Assembly: GCA_029532415.1 (NCBI GenBank)
Contig: JAQOTA010000059.1
Span: forward strand, 868,001 to 932,000
Length of the DNA stretch: 64,000 bases
Direction of reading: 5' to 3'
From: Marasmius tenuissimus
Lineage: Eukaryota > Basidiomycota > Agaricomycetes > Agaricales > Marasmiaceae
The notes below the pieces were generated by a model, which had not been told where the DNA came from, ran no database searches, and worked only from the letters and a program-made list of their open reading frames with translations. This document shows, piece after piece, positions 24,551 to 36,841 of the stretch (the stretch's first letter is position 1; the number at the start of each line of letters is the position of its first letter). A program made the translations under genes and the position numbers.

Positions 24551-25419
24551 ATGAAGCTGAATATTACTGCTTTTCTGGCGATAGCTGGGGCGGGGGCTCT
24601 AGGTGCGTTTTAACGGGTTTATTTCTCCGCAACTTTCTCAATATCGCAACCCTATCGCCTATCGACAGTATCCGCGAGCCCTATACCAGAGGCTGAATTC
24701 GAGCTCGCCTCCAATAACTTCCGATTCGGGCACGCCGTCAGTGCCCGCTCTGTTGCGCAGGAAAAGCCTCGTATCATCTCAATAACCACCTTCACCTCTA
24801 CTTCCACGGACGGGAAGGTACCATGCGCAGGCGCTCGGGCACGATTCAGGCAGAAATCCCTGGAAATGTCCAATTCTCTACGTGAGGCTCTCGGATTGCC
24901 TCCCATCAAGGTCGACGAAGTTATTCCAAAGGGCCCAGTGGCCCCTGTGGCATGGTTCGTCTCACCCAACGAAGGGTTGGGGAAGCAACCACATCATGGA
25001 AATGGACATGTGGATCGTCCTAGGTTCCATGCTCATCACCATCATGGACCGCATTTCCGTGCCCACAGAGATGGATCATTCATGATGAGGCTGCACTACG
25101 CCTTGATGTCGTTGGGACGCTGGGAGGGCAGAGCCGTGGCCTTCGTTCTTGGTGCGTTCCTATCTGTATCTGCTGTCATGCTTGCATTGATCAACATCTG
25201 TCGTTGTCATCAATAGGCTGTGGTATCGGTGTTCTCTTGCGTATGGTCTGGGTTCTCGTCATCGTTGGATACCGTGTTATCAAGGGCTCTAACAATAACG
25301 AGGAGGAGGACGGTTACCTCAGACTCGATGCCGAGATGGACGCAGAGGAGATCTTTGTCGCTCCCCCTCAGTACTTCGTGGATGAGAAGCCTCCCGTCGT
25401 CGAAGAGGACAAGAATTGA
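24551..25419 (+). CDS. Secreted or type I membrane protein with His-rich segment, unknown function
   Basis: The start is ATG at 24551 with a signal peptide (MKLNITAFLAIAGAGALVSA) interrupted by an intron beginning at 24602. The mature part contains VPCAGARARFRQKSLEMSNS, LREALGLPPI and a His-rich stretch (residues about 110-140: HHGNGHVDRP, HAHHHHGPHFRAH). A second intron, from about 25151, precedes the single membrane helix GIGVLLRMVWVLVIVGYRVI, and the tail is acidic, ending EKPPVVEEDKN at TGA 25417-25419. I recognise this as a type found in agaric genomes but know of no assigned function. The topology suggests a lumenal or extracellular His-rich region and a short acidic cytosolic tail. Confidence 0.75.
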
Positions 25420-26548
25420 AGGAAAGAAGATTCGGGGAGGAGCTGATTTGAACCTCTTCCACGAATCTTCTGAGTCCTTCATTTCTTGGTCTCTTCTACT
25501 CCCACCAACCGCCCACTCGGACCCCTCTATCTCGACGCCTGCGCCTTCCTATTGACATCGTCAGCCTCCTTGTTTGTCGTGTCGATTGCTGATTTGAAAT
25601 CATCTATATATATACAAAAAATCACTAAACATATCTATACGGACTGTCGCCGCGTCGTTCCTTACCCCCCGCCCCCGCGTTTTGTTGCTTGTTGCAGTAC
25701 ATAGTTGGCTAGCTGTATTCGTTGAATGAAGTGTGTATATGAGGATGTTTGATGCGTAATGGTGCCACCTTTGAGCCTAGTAATAAGTATGAGCCACCGG
25801 GTGTCACTTTTCCTTCAAGGGTTCACTTAAAACCAGATAAGATAAGATGAGATGCAGAGTACAAGTACAACTGGCAGGCAATTCAAACTCTTTCACCTTC
25901 TCCCACTCCGTTAGCACGTACAGACTTTTGTGACTGATACAATCTTTATATTTGGAGCATCCTATTCTTTGTAGGATCATTGCAGAGACAGTCGGACGGG
26001 CTTCTTCGGTAAGATCCCAACCCATAAACGGGAGTCCTGAATCCTGACTCGCCGTTACTTCCAGTGAGCCTGACGTCTCAAACGCACCCAACCGCTTCGA
26101 TATATCCCGAAACTTTTTAAGGTTAAGTACCTCACCCTTTTTCAACACATGCAATGATGCATGTGCACGGAAATCGTGGCTTGTCTGCTAAAGCTCATAT
26201 TACGACCACCTCATCTCCTTCATCGCTGATCGATAGTAGCCCGCAGGTGCCGCGCAACAGTAGTTTAATGGTTGTAATTCGGCGCGGTCGCAATCTGATC
26301 GCACGCTGTTGGAGGTTAAGCGAAGGTTCGAGTGGCCCCGCGCTGCGCAGCGTTCGCAGCGGAAAGTTACTTCTCTTACTTCAGTGTGCAGGGCTATATC
26401 TACGAAGCTCAAAGAATGTGCTGTGTCATTCAACCCATCGATTCCTAACCAGACGCCAAAGCTCTCAAGGTGAGCACACAAATTCTAATGTCGGAGACGG
26501 CCACACACAAGACGTCTATTGAGCTAAACCCCTGTACTAGCCCGGACT
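25420..26548. other. Intergenic with tRNA-like and unassigned open frames
   Basis: This contains a minus-strand frame at about 25804-26148 (PFMGWDLTEEARPTVSAMIL) without an ATG near its 5' end, and a tRNA-like patch at 26245-26340 that has a good A box and an imperfect B box but no acceptor stem. Neither is supported well enough to call a gene. Confidence 0.35.
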
Positions 26549-26869
26549 ATGACTCGCTTCGAAATCGAACAAGGGGAGATTCGTATCGCTTATGGCTCTG
26601 AAGACCTGTCAACAAGCGGCTACACCTACTTCCTTAGCGTCGTCGACGAAAGATTATCCTACGGCGATGTCGAGGACCCTTCGGAAGCATTGACTATCAT
26701 CGAATCCATCGATGCTAGTCAAGATGGGATGTACTTCGCGATAAACACAGACAAGCATCTGATTGGCAAACATGTTTCGAACGACACCATGATTGTCTTC
26801 ATGAAGCGTTACGGGGTGCCGGAGAAGCATTGGAAGCTGGTGCAACAAGGGAAAGAAATTGCCAAATGA
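26549..26869 (+). CDS. Small conserved-type fungal protein, unknown function
   Basis: This is a single-exon frame of 106 residues with an ATG start at 26549. Its pattern IRIAYGSEDLSTSGYTYFLSVVDERL, then EALTIIESIDASQDGMYFAI, and a final NDTMIVFMKRYGVPEKHWKL looks like a real small soluble alpha/beta domain; similar short proteins occur in agarics. No signal peptide, membrane span or catalytic motif is visible. No close neighbour suggests a role. An upstream exon cannot be excluded. Confidence 0.6.
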   Translation: MTRFEIEQGEIRIAYGSEDLSTSGYTYFLSVVDERLSYGDVEDPSEALTIIESIDASQDGMYFAINTDKHLIGKHVSNDTMIVFMKRYGVPEKHWKLVQQGKEIAK

Positions 26870-27099
26870 GGGAAACATTCCCATTGTGAGTCGTAGGGTG
26901 CTGAAGACGAAAATAGCCAACGATAGGAAAGTCGTGTCCTCATCCTCATCTGTATGACACTGATATGCATCTTTTAGACCTCAACTGTGATTAGCAATTG
27001 AAAGTAAAGAAGACAGAGTCTTGGCCTGTAATAACTACACAACTTTCACTACTATCGCAACGACATATTGACATCGACCACCGGAACATGCTGCTCTTC

Positions 27100-29416
27100 T
27101 TACTGTCTTGCCAGACGGCTTGGTTGGGAACGGTACCTTTTCAGATACGACTTATCCTCCGCACTCAACCCAAACTCGAATTTCGAGAACGTGTCCGTTG
27201 CCTCATGGAACTCCCTCTCAATGACCTCCACCACTTCCGTTGAGCGGGGTGTGATGGAAGCCTTGAACGGGCATGGTCCGGTCAGAATACCCTTAATAAT
27301 CCCGCATTGAGTATCGCTCCGATAAAGAAAAATAAAAAGGTATGTACCTTCAAATAATCATTTACATCAACATCGATGATTTTGCCTGTCTCGGGGTCAG
27401 TCGCGCGGGAGAGGTTGAATGCCCAAAGTAGGCGCATGGTATCCAAATTCTGAGTTATATTCGTGAGCTTTTGGTGGAATTCCGATGCATTCAAGGTATA
27501 CAGACGATGGAGTTTTGCGCTAGGTGAATTCCCGGGCAAAGACGCTACGCCGGACGGAAGAAAGAACATTTCAGTCGAGTGAGTGAAGTGGCTATCATTC
27601 AACACAGAGCTTACCCTTCCGCAGCCAAAACCGAGGGTTGGACGCGCATCGCTCCCATCGACACCAGGTTTAGTCCCGTTCTCCGTCAAAAGATATCGGT
27701 CGGGTTTGAAAGTATCAGGATCGTCGTACAGTTCTAGTCGACGTATCAGGTTGAGTAGAGCGACCCTCATGAACGATTCATCCAGCTTACCAGGGTCATG
27801 GAAGATACCCCCTGAGGACACGTGAATCATGGAGACCCACTCGATGACCAAATAAACGACTTACAGACGTTGACGAAAATGGTAGATCCCCCAGGTATAA
27901 GGTACCCCTTGTACTGGTCAAGAAATCAATTACCACTCTCGAGGTCGGCAGTGGCCGCGATATTGCTCACCTCTTCTGGCGCAGTTGTAGCGTGAGGGAG
28001 TATCAAAGGTGCAACAGGCCGGAACCGGTGGGTCTACGGCTGTTGAGTAGACTATTAAAAGAAAATGAGTTGTTTCTAACCTCTTGGATTAACGCTTGAA
28101 CGTAAGGGAGCTCGGGGAAATCGTCTAGAGTTGGAAGTCTATGAGGCCCGACAACGCGATCGAGCTCCGCTTGAGCCTTTTTCTGTGCCTCCGGAAACGC
28201 AATCATGGCGAGAACGACCGAATGAAGAAACGAGGACGTGGTATCGGAGCCCCCCTCGAGCAAGATACCACCGAGATATCTAACAACACGAACGCTGTCA
28301 GGCCAAACCTGCTGCTGAACAAGGTGGAAGCCATGGCATACCCCATCATCTCTCTGTCCATTCCAAACTCCTCTTGACGCCTAATCACTTCTTCCATGTA
28401 ACTCCCATTATCCTCGCCCTTGTCCATCCGTTCTTTGGTTTCGTCCAAGAGACCAAAATAAAGATCCCTCTGATGCTTTCGACACTGACGTACGTCTCTC
28501 TTCCACTTGGCCCATCGCTCGGGTACCTTTTGGAGGAACGGAAGCAGATCCAACGGAGGCGTAGCACCAGGCTCAAGAAGAAGCTCCCATTCGTGTTGCG
28601 CAATAAAGAAGGCGGTCGTTTCGGGAGTCTCATATCTCGGACATCTTTTCCCAAAGAGCACGGACATAATGACAGAGTTGGAAAAGCGTCTGATGTGGTT
28701 GTAGAACCCCTGTAGAGAAGAACGGGCTGAGATGTATAACTGACAACTCGGAAAGGTACGCACGTCGGGGTTATGGAGAACGTCGAAGAGGAGCTGTGTT
28801 GTTTCGGCATACTGGATCGGTAAGTGTTTAGCACACATTTGTGGGGTTAGGATCGTGTGTGCAGTTCTTCGCAAAGTTCGCCAGGTGTCGCCTATCAGAA
28901 TGGGACTCGGTGAACAAAGGTCTCGTTAGCTAGAGACAGACAGGACGTACCATAATGGGCAAGGGACAGGCCCAAACCCCCAGTGACGGAGTCTGCAATG
29001 AAGTTTGGTGGTCGGTCGCTCGAGTTTTGGCTACGTTTGTCCATGAGCTCTTTGACCGCAGAGGCATCGGTGATGACAATCGCTGTTTTTGGGCCTAGTT
29101 TGAGCTTTCATCAATAAGAATCAGCACGGTCAATATTGGATTGAGGACACGGGGGATAAGCGTACCGAGTATAATCCTCCCCAAAGACGTGCCCATTCAG
29201 TTAACCTGCGACCATTAGCGGCGGGCAGTGTCTAGGAGGGCCAAACTACACAGACCTGAGGTACGCAAACTCCTTTGGAAATATCCCAAGGTTTCCGAGG
29301 ATAGGGACGGTTGGAGGACCAGGAGGTAGGCCTGACTCTCTGCTCCCGACATCTTTGAGCTTCAAAAAGGCCCAGGTCGCAGCAATAAGAAGCAAGGCAC
29401 ACAGTGTCATGGCCAT
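27100..29416 (-). CDS. Cytochrome P450 monooxygenase A
   Basis: This is an ER-anchored heme-thiolate monooxygenase. The start is ATG at 29414-29416, chosen because the resulting N-terminus (MAMTLCALLLIAATWAFLKL) aligns with that of P450 B; an upstream in-frame ATG at 29449 is possible. Landmarks: the proline hinge LPPGPPTVPILGNLG, DTWRTLRRTAHTILTP, the I-helix GGSDTTSS, then RFRPVAP, KGYLIPGGSTIFVNVWGIFHDP, the PERF-type DDPDTFKPDRYL, and the heme loop GFGCGRRLCPGIHLAQNS (Fx2Gx(R)xCxG intact across an intron). It ends GLSAEDKSYLKRYRS...ARQ before TAA at 27100-27102. More than ten introns of about 50-70 nt were bridged. It appears intact. Substrate and CYP family are not assigned. Confidence 0.9.
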
Positions 29417-31676
29417 CTCTACCGGGACTAGAGAAGGAGGTGTAATCAAGTTATGAGTGCATCAGAGACGGCAAGAATATAAAGGCATACGCTGGGAAAA
29501 CGGGAATATTTACCCTAAAAAACCTCGATATTGTCATAAGCCGTCCTTGCCGTCCGGATGACGAGTTTCAGCGAGATCCTTGGGTAGTGGCCACGCGTCC
29601 GCGTCCCATATACATTTGCCAGAAGCTAAGCAGTTTGTACTGCTCGCTGCGATGTGAATTTCATACTGCGATACCAAGTCTACTTCATTCGCTTGACGTT
29701 TGCCATGGATCGGGTCACGGCCATAATTTGTAGAGGAAAAGTCGTTGTTAAGCACCAGTTCGAGGTCATTGAGCTTCTTGAATGTAATTTTGTTCACCGA
29801 TAAAATCCAGAACATTTCTGAATAACGTTGCTTTGTGAGAATTTGAGATGATGGAGGCTGAATACTATGATTCAAAATGTGGAGTTGTTCCCACGCCCGC
29901 GGGTTTCTTTTCAACGCCCATGCGCATGCTCGTGACCCACAGCACCACACTCGCAGTTTAGGCGTCCCCTTCCGCTCAGTTTTTATGGTGCTGCCAAGTA
30001 TCTATGATCACAATACTTACAACTTCGTCTTGAAGAAGCATGGCCGCCACGCCCGAGTATTGAAAATGTGATATAGCATCGGTAAACTTCAATACAAGTT
30101 CTCACCATGGTATCACCTTCGTCTTTCTGTCCAATCTCATACCAATTTAGACTCCACAATAGTGTATCACAACCCTGCTCAGCGGATGATTAGTGATTAG
30201 CTTGCCCCGAAAGCACAGCTAACAGTTTCCCGCCTTCCCCGCCGGGATTCCTACTTGGAGAAGATAATTCCCTTTCGCTTTCTACTGTTTGGTCTAAGCG
30301 GCTCCTTATCTCAGGTCGTCGCCTCTCGAATGAGTTCGTCTGGAGGATACCCCGATTTGTGGTACGTCGTAAGTCTCTCCGGAAGTCTTCTGCACTGGTA
30401 GACTGTGCAGCTGAATTCATTCAGCTATTCCTTTTCTCGCACCCCTTACCGGAAGCTTCTACACCATCGTCCTCACTGCTGCTATTTGATCCTCTCCCTG
30501 ACTCTCAAATAAGTCCGTTATTGTCCTCGCTCCCGTGTAGGATACCAAAGCTCCATCATCCAGCTCTGATTACTTGTGCATCTAAATGATTATGGCTTCT
30601 CCTCGGAGACTTTACGCTTCCCACATTCTGTCGCCAATCAGGGGGGAAAACTACGCGTGAACATGACGGATCCGGAGACATTCTACCTACCCACCTACTA
30701 TGAGTATTGTTGAACGACCTGGGCCTGACATACTCAATGATCATCTATACATCAAAACTTGTCGTACGTTCGACCTGAGAACTCCCCCGAAGGGCCTCTT
30801 ACCTCCCTCAAACTGGACGTAGGACTCGATTTTGGACAAAGTTCAATCTTCCGAGAATGTAAGGGCTTTTACGGGGCTCCTCGTGCTGGAAATCCGATTT
30901 GCCGACCCTTGCCCCAAGTGTAAAGCTACCTCCGATAGACCAATAAGTACGTTGGAGACCATGGGGTACGGGTAAGTGGGTAGAATGAACTTTAATCTAT
31001 CACCTTTCTGGAAAACAAAGCTTCCGGACTGTTTGTTTGTTGAGCGACGCATCGGAGACATGCTGTTTGAGGTCGCAATCACTGCTGCCTAACGCCACTT
31101 GGTTCGTAGAGTTCTTGATTGCGTGTTATGATATGACGTTGAAGGTTTTTGATTCTCCAAGATTGGGGTTCATTCAACGTTGTGGGTAGAGCGGTCCGGA
31201 AAATGCGGGGGACCGCGATTCGGTCTTCGGATTATAATTAGCCATGGGCGCGTGTGCCATGCCATGCCAGGGTAACGTCACCGTGAATCTCTTCTCTCTG
31301 ATCCTTACCGCGATGAGAGCTCACTCAGGTTCATGATATTTACTTGTCCCAGTCCAAGCTCTGTCCTCTCACCATCATCACTATCTCCCTCATAATCAGC
31401 ACCCAGTGCTTTGCACGAGGGCATCTTCAACCAGCCAAGCTTTCAAATTTCATACCCTACGCGCTCATTCAGCTGGTCTACGATTTTTTTTTACTCAATT
31501 GTACACGCGCAGCACCAAGTTTTGAATACTTATATATCAGGAAAGGGCCCATAACACCCCTCCGAAGTGATAGGGTGAGTTTATACCTTCTCCTTCCTAA
31601 GGATCGCTGCTAATTGTTTTCCATCCCATACTAAATTGATTTCCTTCACTGTCCAGTCCTCTTCAACCTTGCATCC
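29417..31676. other. Long intergenic region between divergent P450 A and membrane-protein genes
   Basis: About 2.2 kb. It should hold both divergent promoters. Open frames, such as one on the minus strand at 29534-29950, lack an ATG start and recognised motifs. No repeat or RNA was identified. Confidence 0.5.
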
Positions 31677-33672
31677 ATGGCAGATGAAAATGCGGACGCA
31701 CAACTCGTACTGAAAGAGATAGGCGATAACATTCTTGTCAAAACCGCCAGAATCGCAGTTGAGGGTCCAGTTTACGGTGAGTCTCTACGTCTTCTGTATC
31801 ATTGTGACTGGCCTGCTTTCTGTTATATGATATTTTCGTGCTCTTTCCTCCCCAAGTTTGTGTCTTCCTTTGCTCAAGCTATTCGATCCGCGAGTATAGA
31901 GCTTGTTTTGCGCGCTATTGCATTATTTATTCGCTTTTACGCAAGAACCATGCTGACTGACAGTTTCTGCCATATTTTCCCCAATCAGGAGTGTACCTCG
32001 TTTTAATGTACTTTTTCCTCAAGGTGTATCAGTACGTCTCCTCGTCGTCTTCTTTCGCTCTGGTTGCTCATCGAATGATTACCCGTCCCTGCGACTACAT
32101 TTTCCCTCCCTCAGCCGTCGCCGTCTTCGCCTCAAGCGATCACTATTCCTATTCGGAGTCTGCACTTTACTCTTCCTATGCTGCACCTGCTTCTTCGCCA
32201 TGGACATCGCCGACCTCATCGTACGGATACGAGTTCTCCTCATCGGTGCCGGAACAACAGGACAGAACGGAACACAGATCGCAGTAGAAGATTTAAAAGC
32301 ACGTAACGCAAAGGCCGACGACCTTACGGAACCGTTGATGTGGACCGGGACATTGATTTTTATATTTGCTGTAAGTACGTCCCGTCCATATTCCCCACCC
32401 GGGTACCCATTGAACAAACGCGGAACAGCTCAGTATAGGCGATACCGTTCTCCTCTGGCGTACCTGGGCGTTGTATCAACATCAGTTGTGGTATGTCGCT
32501 CTACCGGCGTTGACGCTTTTAGGGTCGTTTGGTGGGTGTATTTTTCCTTCCCTTGCATGTTTGACGGTCTTTAGTGATTGATTGATTTCGGTTTGTAGTC
32601 GCGGCGTTTTATGAACTGGGTTGTCTCATTCACACCGACTGGTCGCTGGACTTTCTCTCACCGAATGCGTCGTCCTCGGGAGCGGATGCGTGTAAGAAGG
32701 CGGACAAGTCGAGCTATACGCTTTCGTTTGTTACGAATATCGTTTGTACTGGGTTGATTTGTTGGCGCGCCTGGTGAGTAGCTACATGATGTGGTTTGCC
32801 CTTCCTCCTTCCGAATCCCCTCGTTCGATGCCGATGTTGACGCTTTACACGGCTCTGAAACAGGGAACACCGAAGATACATGAACAAAGCCCTCGGTCTA
32901 TCCAGAAAGAAAACAAAAGTCGACAGAATGCTCGTCCTCTTCTGTGAATCCGGAGCACTATATCTAGTCTTATACGTACGTCTTTCCTTCCTTCCTTCCT
33001 TCCTTCCTTCCTTCCTTCCTTCTCCCTCTCCCTCTTTCTTACCACCGCCCCCTCCTCCCTCCCTCCCCCCCACAGACAATCCAATCCATCCCAATCTACA
33101 ACCACGGTCTCTCCTCCAACGCCCTCATCGGCATGAACATCGTCAACGCCGTCATCCAACAAGCCATGGGGATGTACCCCACCGCCATCGTCGTGCTCTG
33201 TCACATCGGAGGAAGCTTCTGGGATAGTTTCGACGTGCCTTCTACCGCAACAACGAGGGGTGGTGGGGGTGGGGTTGGGGATTCGCGGTATGATTCTTCG
33301 TATAGTGATGGGGGTACGGCGACGTATGTGTTGGATGAGAGAGGGAAGGGGCCTGGACATCGGGTTAGTCGGATTGAGTTTGCTCCGCCGCCGCGGGAGG
33401 AGTTGAGTGGTAGTGGTGGTGGTGGTGGGATGGAGATGTCGACGGTTGATTTGGGTGTGGGGAGTTGTAGTACGGGGACGGAGACTACGAAGAAGACGGG
33501 GTGTTCTTCTTCTGCCGTGTGTTGCTCTTGTACGTGTGGGGGTTGTACTTGTCGAGTTCGTACCACCGAGGGTGATGTCAGTCAAGGTGATGGCGAGAGA
33601 GCACCGAGACGGGTATATATCCAGCGCAGGGAGAAGAAAGTTGGGGAGGTTGGGTATTTTGATTATGTTTGA
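31677..33672 (+). CDS. Multi-pass membrane protein with Gly-rich and Cys-rich tail
   Basis: This is an integral membrane protein of the same broad type as 12521-14260; its function is unknown. The start is ATG at 31677 (MADENADAQLVLKEIGDN). Exons give GVYLVLMYFFLK, SRRRLRLKRSLFLFGVCTLLF, LMWTGTLIFIFALSIGDTVLLWRTW, LWYVALPALTLLGSFVAAFYEL, SYTLSFVTNIVCTGLICWRAW, RMLVLFCESGALYLVLY and IGMNIVNAVIQQAMGMYPTA. That is about seven hydrophobic segments, followed by a long cytosolic tail. The tail is Gly/Ser-rich and has a cysteine cluster (AVCCSCTCGGCTC) near residue 470 that could be lipidated or bind metal. At least six GT-AG introns are clear. The stop is at 33670-33672. No breaks are seen, unlike the paralogue. 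Confidence 0.75.
32984..33021. repeat. (CCTT)n microsatellite in an intron
   Basis: About nine head-to-tail CCTT units start shortly after a GTACGT donor at 32976, inside an intron of the membrane-protein gene. The intron continues pyrimidine-rich to the CCCACAG acceptor near 33075, so the repeat lengthens its pyrimidine tract. Confidence 0.9.
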
Positions 33673-33942
33673 TTGAGGGTGGATTTTATGGTTTACGATC
33701 TAGATACCTATTCATTTTATGATACCTCTCTGAATGTCCAGTTTGACGCGACGAGTTGTACATTTGGATGCTATAATCTCTACATACATACATTCTCCGC
33801 CTGCTATTGTATACAACCGTGACCTACGAATACAGAAAAGGTGGTATTGTCGAGTCGTATGTATCCTTGTTAATGCAGGGTATCAACAAACGCTGATGTT
33901 TTTTTTGGTATCGTATGGTATCCTTCCTCCAAAGTTTCGATT

Positions 33943-36106
33943 TCAGTATTCATCATCGTCCTCCCCATAGTCAGAGTAATCCTCATAACTAGGAGCAGCA
34001 GCAGCAGCAGGAGCACCACCGCCGGCGCCGGCACCCACAGCACCCCCAGGTCTCCGGTCGACAATGTCGTTGGGGTCTCGTTCCTCCTCATCGTCACTGT
34101 CTTCGTCGTGTTGTTGGTCAACACTCCCTCCGCTAGCACCAGCACCGGACGCAACATCGCCAACGCTCTCATCGAGCTTAGGGTGCAAAGGTAACGTCTT
34201 CAACCTCTCCCATTCCTCTTCGATCGAGGCGCCATGTATGAGCGCGTTGAAAATCTCAATGGTGAGCCTACATGAACGATACCGTCAGCGTCAATCGCAA
34301 AAGAAAAGAAAGAGAAGAAAAACTCACTCAGCATCAACAGCCGCATTCCACATCTTCCTCCCTCCCTCCCCCTCCAACCCCAGCCTCTGGTGCATACCCC
34401 GCACATTTCCACGACCCGTAAGCCCATCATGCGTCTTCGAAACGCGTTCGTAGATGGCTTTCGTGTCGATGAGGTATACGGGTGTGAGTCTTCGACGGGG
34501 GCGATCTCTATGCGCCGAAGAAGGGTGGGAGGGTGAACCGTAGGATGGGTAATCGCGTTCTCGAGATCGTGAGCGGCGTTTCCAGGGGGGTGAAGGTGAC
34601 TGGGACCTTTTTCTCGTGTGGGTGCCGTAGGAGCTTGGAGGCTGGTCGAAATTAAACATGTCAGCTCCCCTTCGAAGGATGATGGAAAAGAGAAAGACGT
34701 ACCTCTGATGACTGAAACAGCCCACGGAGACCCGACTCTACTTTCCATCCTTGGTCTGTCATGTCGTCCAAGTCGAGGCCGTAATGTCGTTGCAAGAGTG
34801 CTCGTGTTTTGGGTATGTCGTTCAACAAGAGGATGACTGACTTTGACGTGTCTCGTGACGGAGTGTCGGGTTCTTCTTTGATGGACACGGGTGGAGAGGC
34901 TTCGTCGTTGTCGTCGTCCTTGAACAGCTCACGCAAACGACTGCTGATAGCACCGTCGTCGAGTATCTCTGTGCGTGGCTCTGGGTACTGTCGACGGTGA
35001 ACGTTGAGACAAGGCGTAGTAAAAAAAGGCAAGATAAAACGACTCACCTTGAACTCCTCAATTCTCTGCCTGAAGCCTGCATTCTTCTTGACTTTGATAC
35101 GTCTAGTCGAAGTTTTCCGAGGTCGAATTCCTTGCCATTCCCTGCTGAGACCGGCTCGTGCATTTCCATTCAAGAAAGCCCGTCCGTCTTGTTCTTCCTC
35201 TCGTTTGACACGAACACCCCCGTTCTCTTCCTTTTTGATGCGAGCACCTTGTTGAACGCAGACCTCGCCATACGCAACACCCAGATCCAGAACCGTATTC
35301 TTGCTAGTTTCCGATTCGTCGGCGTCCCACCGATTAAAACACAGAGCCACAATTCGCGGTACATTAGCCGGCGTCGAGATTTGGAATTGATGAACAGGCA
35401 AGTCGTCGAATACAGCTCGTTTGAGCACCCTGTCAGTGTACACGAAACATTCAGTGATAAGGTTCAACCCCCAACAGCAACAACATCAAATGACAACGCA
35501 CCGTCCCCACTCATACTGACACCTCCAGAATACATCTTCTCGTCTCTGCTCATCGTCGCGCGTGTCTCCACCCGCCGTTTGTAGGTTTTGCTTTCTGACC
35601 TTGGTGATTTTATCCATCATCTTCTGTAATGACTTTTGACTGTCGAGTCGGATGGGAGAGAGCACCTCGTACCGCGTCAGGAGATTCTTGACGGATACTT
35701 CAGTCCTCGCGTCTAGCGAAATAGAACGCTCCTGAGTCGCAGAAACATATACGAGAAGACATTGGCGGCCAGTATTATCAAGGCCTACGAACGAGCGAAG
35801 GTTAGCGCGTCGAAACGCAAACAAAGAGGAGATACACATACCTTGAATAATCTCCAATTGCCCATCTCGGTCTTTCTCCAGATTCTTCCATATCTCAGGC
35901 GCGAGCTTGTACGGCAAATACGCGTGACTGTTCGACGCTGGGGGTGCTATTTCGTGGTAATATCGCTTCTCCTGGTATTTCTTCTCGTCGTAAGGCGATG
36001 AGCCTTTGTAGGAGGATTTGGAGTTGAATTCGTCATGGTGGTGAGAGTGAGAGTGAGAGTTGTATGGACGCGAGTGTGAAGGTCGATCGCGGTCGTGATA
36101 AGGCAT
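33943..36106 (-). CDS. Hypothetical protein with RNase H/DEDD-like C-terminal region
   Basis: The start is ATG at 36104-36106 (MPYHDRDRPSHSRP), with a His/Ser/Asp-rich disordered N-terminus. Exons encode LAPEIWKNLEKDRDGQLEII, a fold-like core with RIVALCFNRWDAD and TVLDLGVAYGEVC, a basic region, DIPKTRALLQRHYGLDLDDM, an Arg/Ser-rich insert (KRRSRSRERD), and a block VYLIDTKAIYERVS...GGRKMWNAAVDAELTIEIFNALIHG. This last pattern resembles the second half of RNase H-fold domains of the Gfd2/YDR514C type, where NA(x)2DA holds a catalytic Asp; the usual first DxE is not obvious, so activity is doubtful. The acidic and Ala/Gly-rich C-terminus ends EDDDEY at 33943. RS and basic tracts suggest a nuclear or RNA-related role. 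This is inference only. Confidence 0.6.
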
Positions 36107-36411
36107 TTTGTGGGGAATATGTACAGAGCGAGGAAAGGAAAGGAAAAAGGATAATAACTGGTCAAGCTTTTAAGGTTTGAACATTGTGGTTGAAAGACAA
36201 GGCGAACACGAGGAGAATCGAAGCTTTGGCCCATGGGCAATTTGATGGCTCAGGCCCAGGGACCAGAGTTTTCGGTGCAGTCTCGGCAGCTGACAATCCT
36301 TCCAATACCAGCAGATCAGCTATTCTAATGTATTCGTACTTGATAAATTGACAAATTAACAAAGCAGAAAAAAGTGCGTTGACATTGATCTAGTACACCG
36401 TATTCCTTAGA

Positions 36412-36509
36412 GGTGCTACCAGGGTTCGAACCTGGGTTTCGGGAAGTCGAATCAGGAAACGCTACGCTTGGATCAAAATCCCGAGTGATAACCACTACAC
36501 TATAGCACC
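36412..36509 (-). tRNA. tRNA-Gln(TTG) with intron, copy 1
   Basis: Read on the minus strand the acceptor strands GGTGCTA and TAGCACC pair, the D arm is GTGTAGTGGTTATCAC, the anticodon stem CGGGA/TCCCG encloses TTTTGA with anticodon TTG, and the T arm is CCAGG-TTCGAAC-CCTGG. About 27 nt of intron sits one base after the anticodon, the canonical site. A boxes and B boxes are intact. The mature sequence is identical to copy 2 at 56562-56651. Confidence 0.93.
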
Positions 36510-36833
36510 CTTTCAATATGAGCAATGTACTCAATCTGTAGCGCGGGTACGGACCTGGCGTGAAACCAGCTAAACACTAGGGGACGATGTATACCAACAT
36601 GGACGGAGGAGTAGCATTCCTCTTTGAATGCGATGTTAGCCCGTTGAAGCACCGCGGATAGACGTGTGGGAACTTCTCACCCCAAGTAGATGATGCGATT
36701 TCTATCACATCTAATTTCTCAAGTTCCGGGTATGATAGCGGGTTGAGATCCCAGGTACAGCGAAAGAGATCGAATCGAGTAGCCTTCGAATCGTGGGCAT
36801 TGCGAAAGTAGGTTGAATCAGACGGCGTAAGTA
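36510..36833. other. Intergenic
   Basis: This lies between the tRNA 5' side and the MITE. I see nothing in it. Confidence 0.55.
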
Positions 36834-36841
36834 CTGGCCAT

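Noticed and set aside
25804..26154. Minus-strand 116-codon frame as a gene
   Set aside because: It starts at TTG, has no near ATG, no motif and no splice partner.
26245..26345. tRNA-like patch (TAGTTTAATGG A box, GGTTCGAG B-box-like)
   Set aside because: No 7-bp acceptor stem can be formed around the boxes, the B box lacks its CC end, and the upstream CAACAG pairs inside the patch instead. It may be a decayed tRNA-derived sequence.
29534..29950. Minus-strand 138-codon frame downstream of P450 A's upstream region
   Set aside because: The first codon is GTG, no motif is seen and composition looks non-coding.
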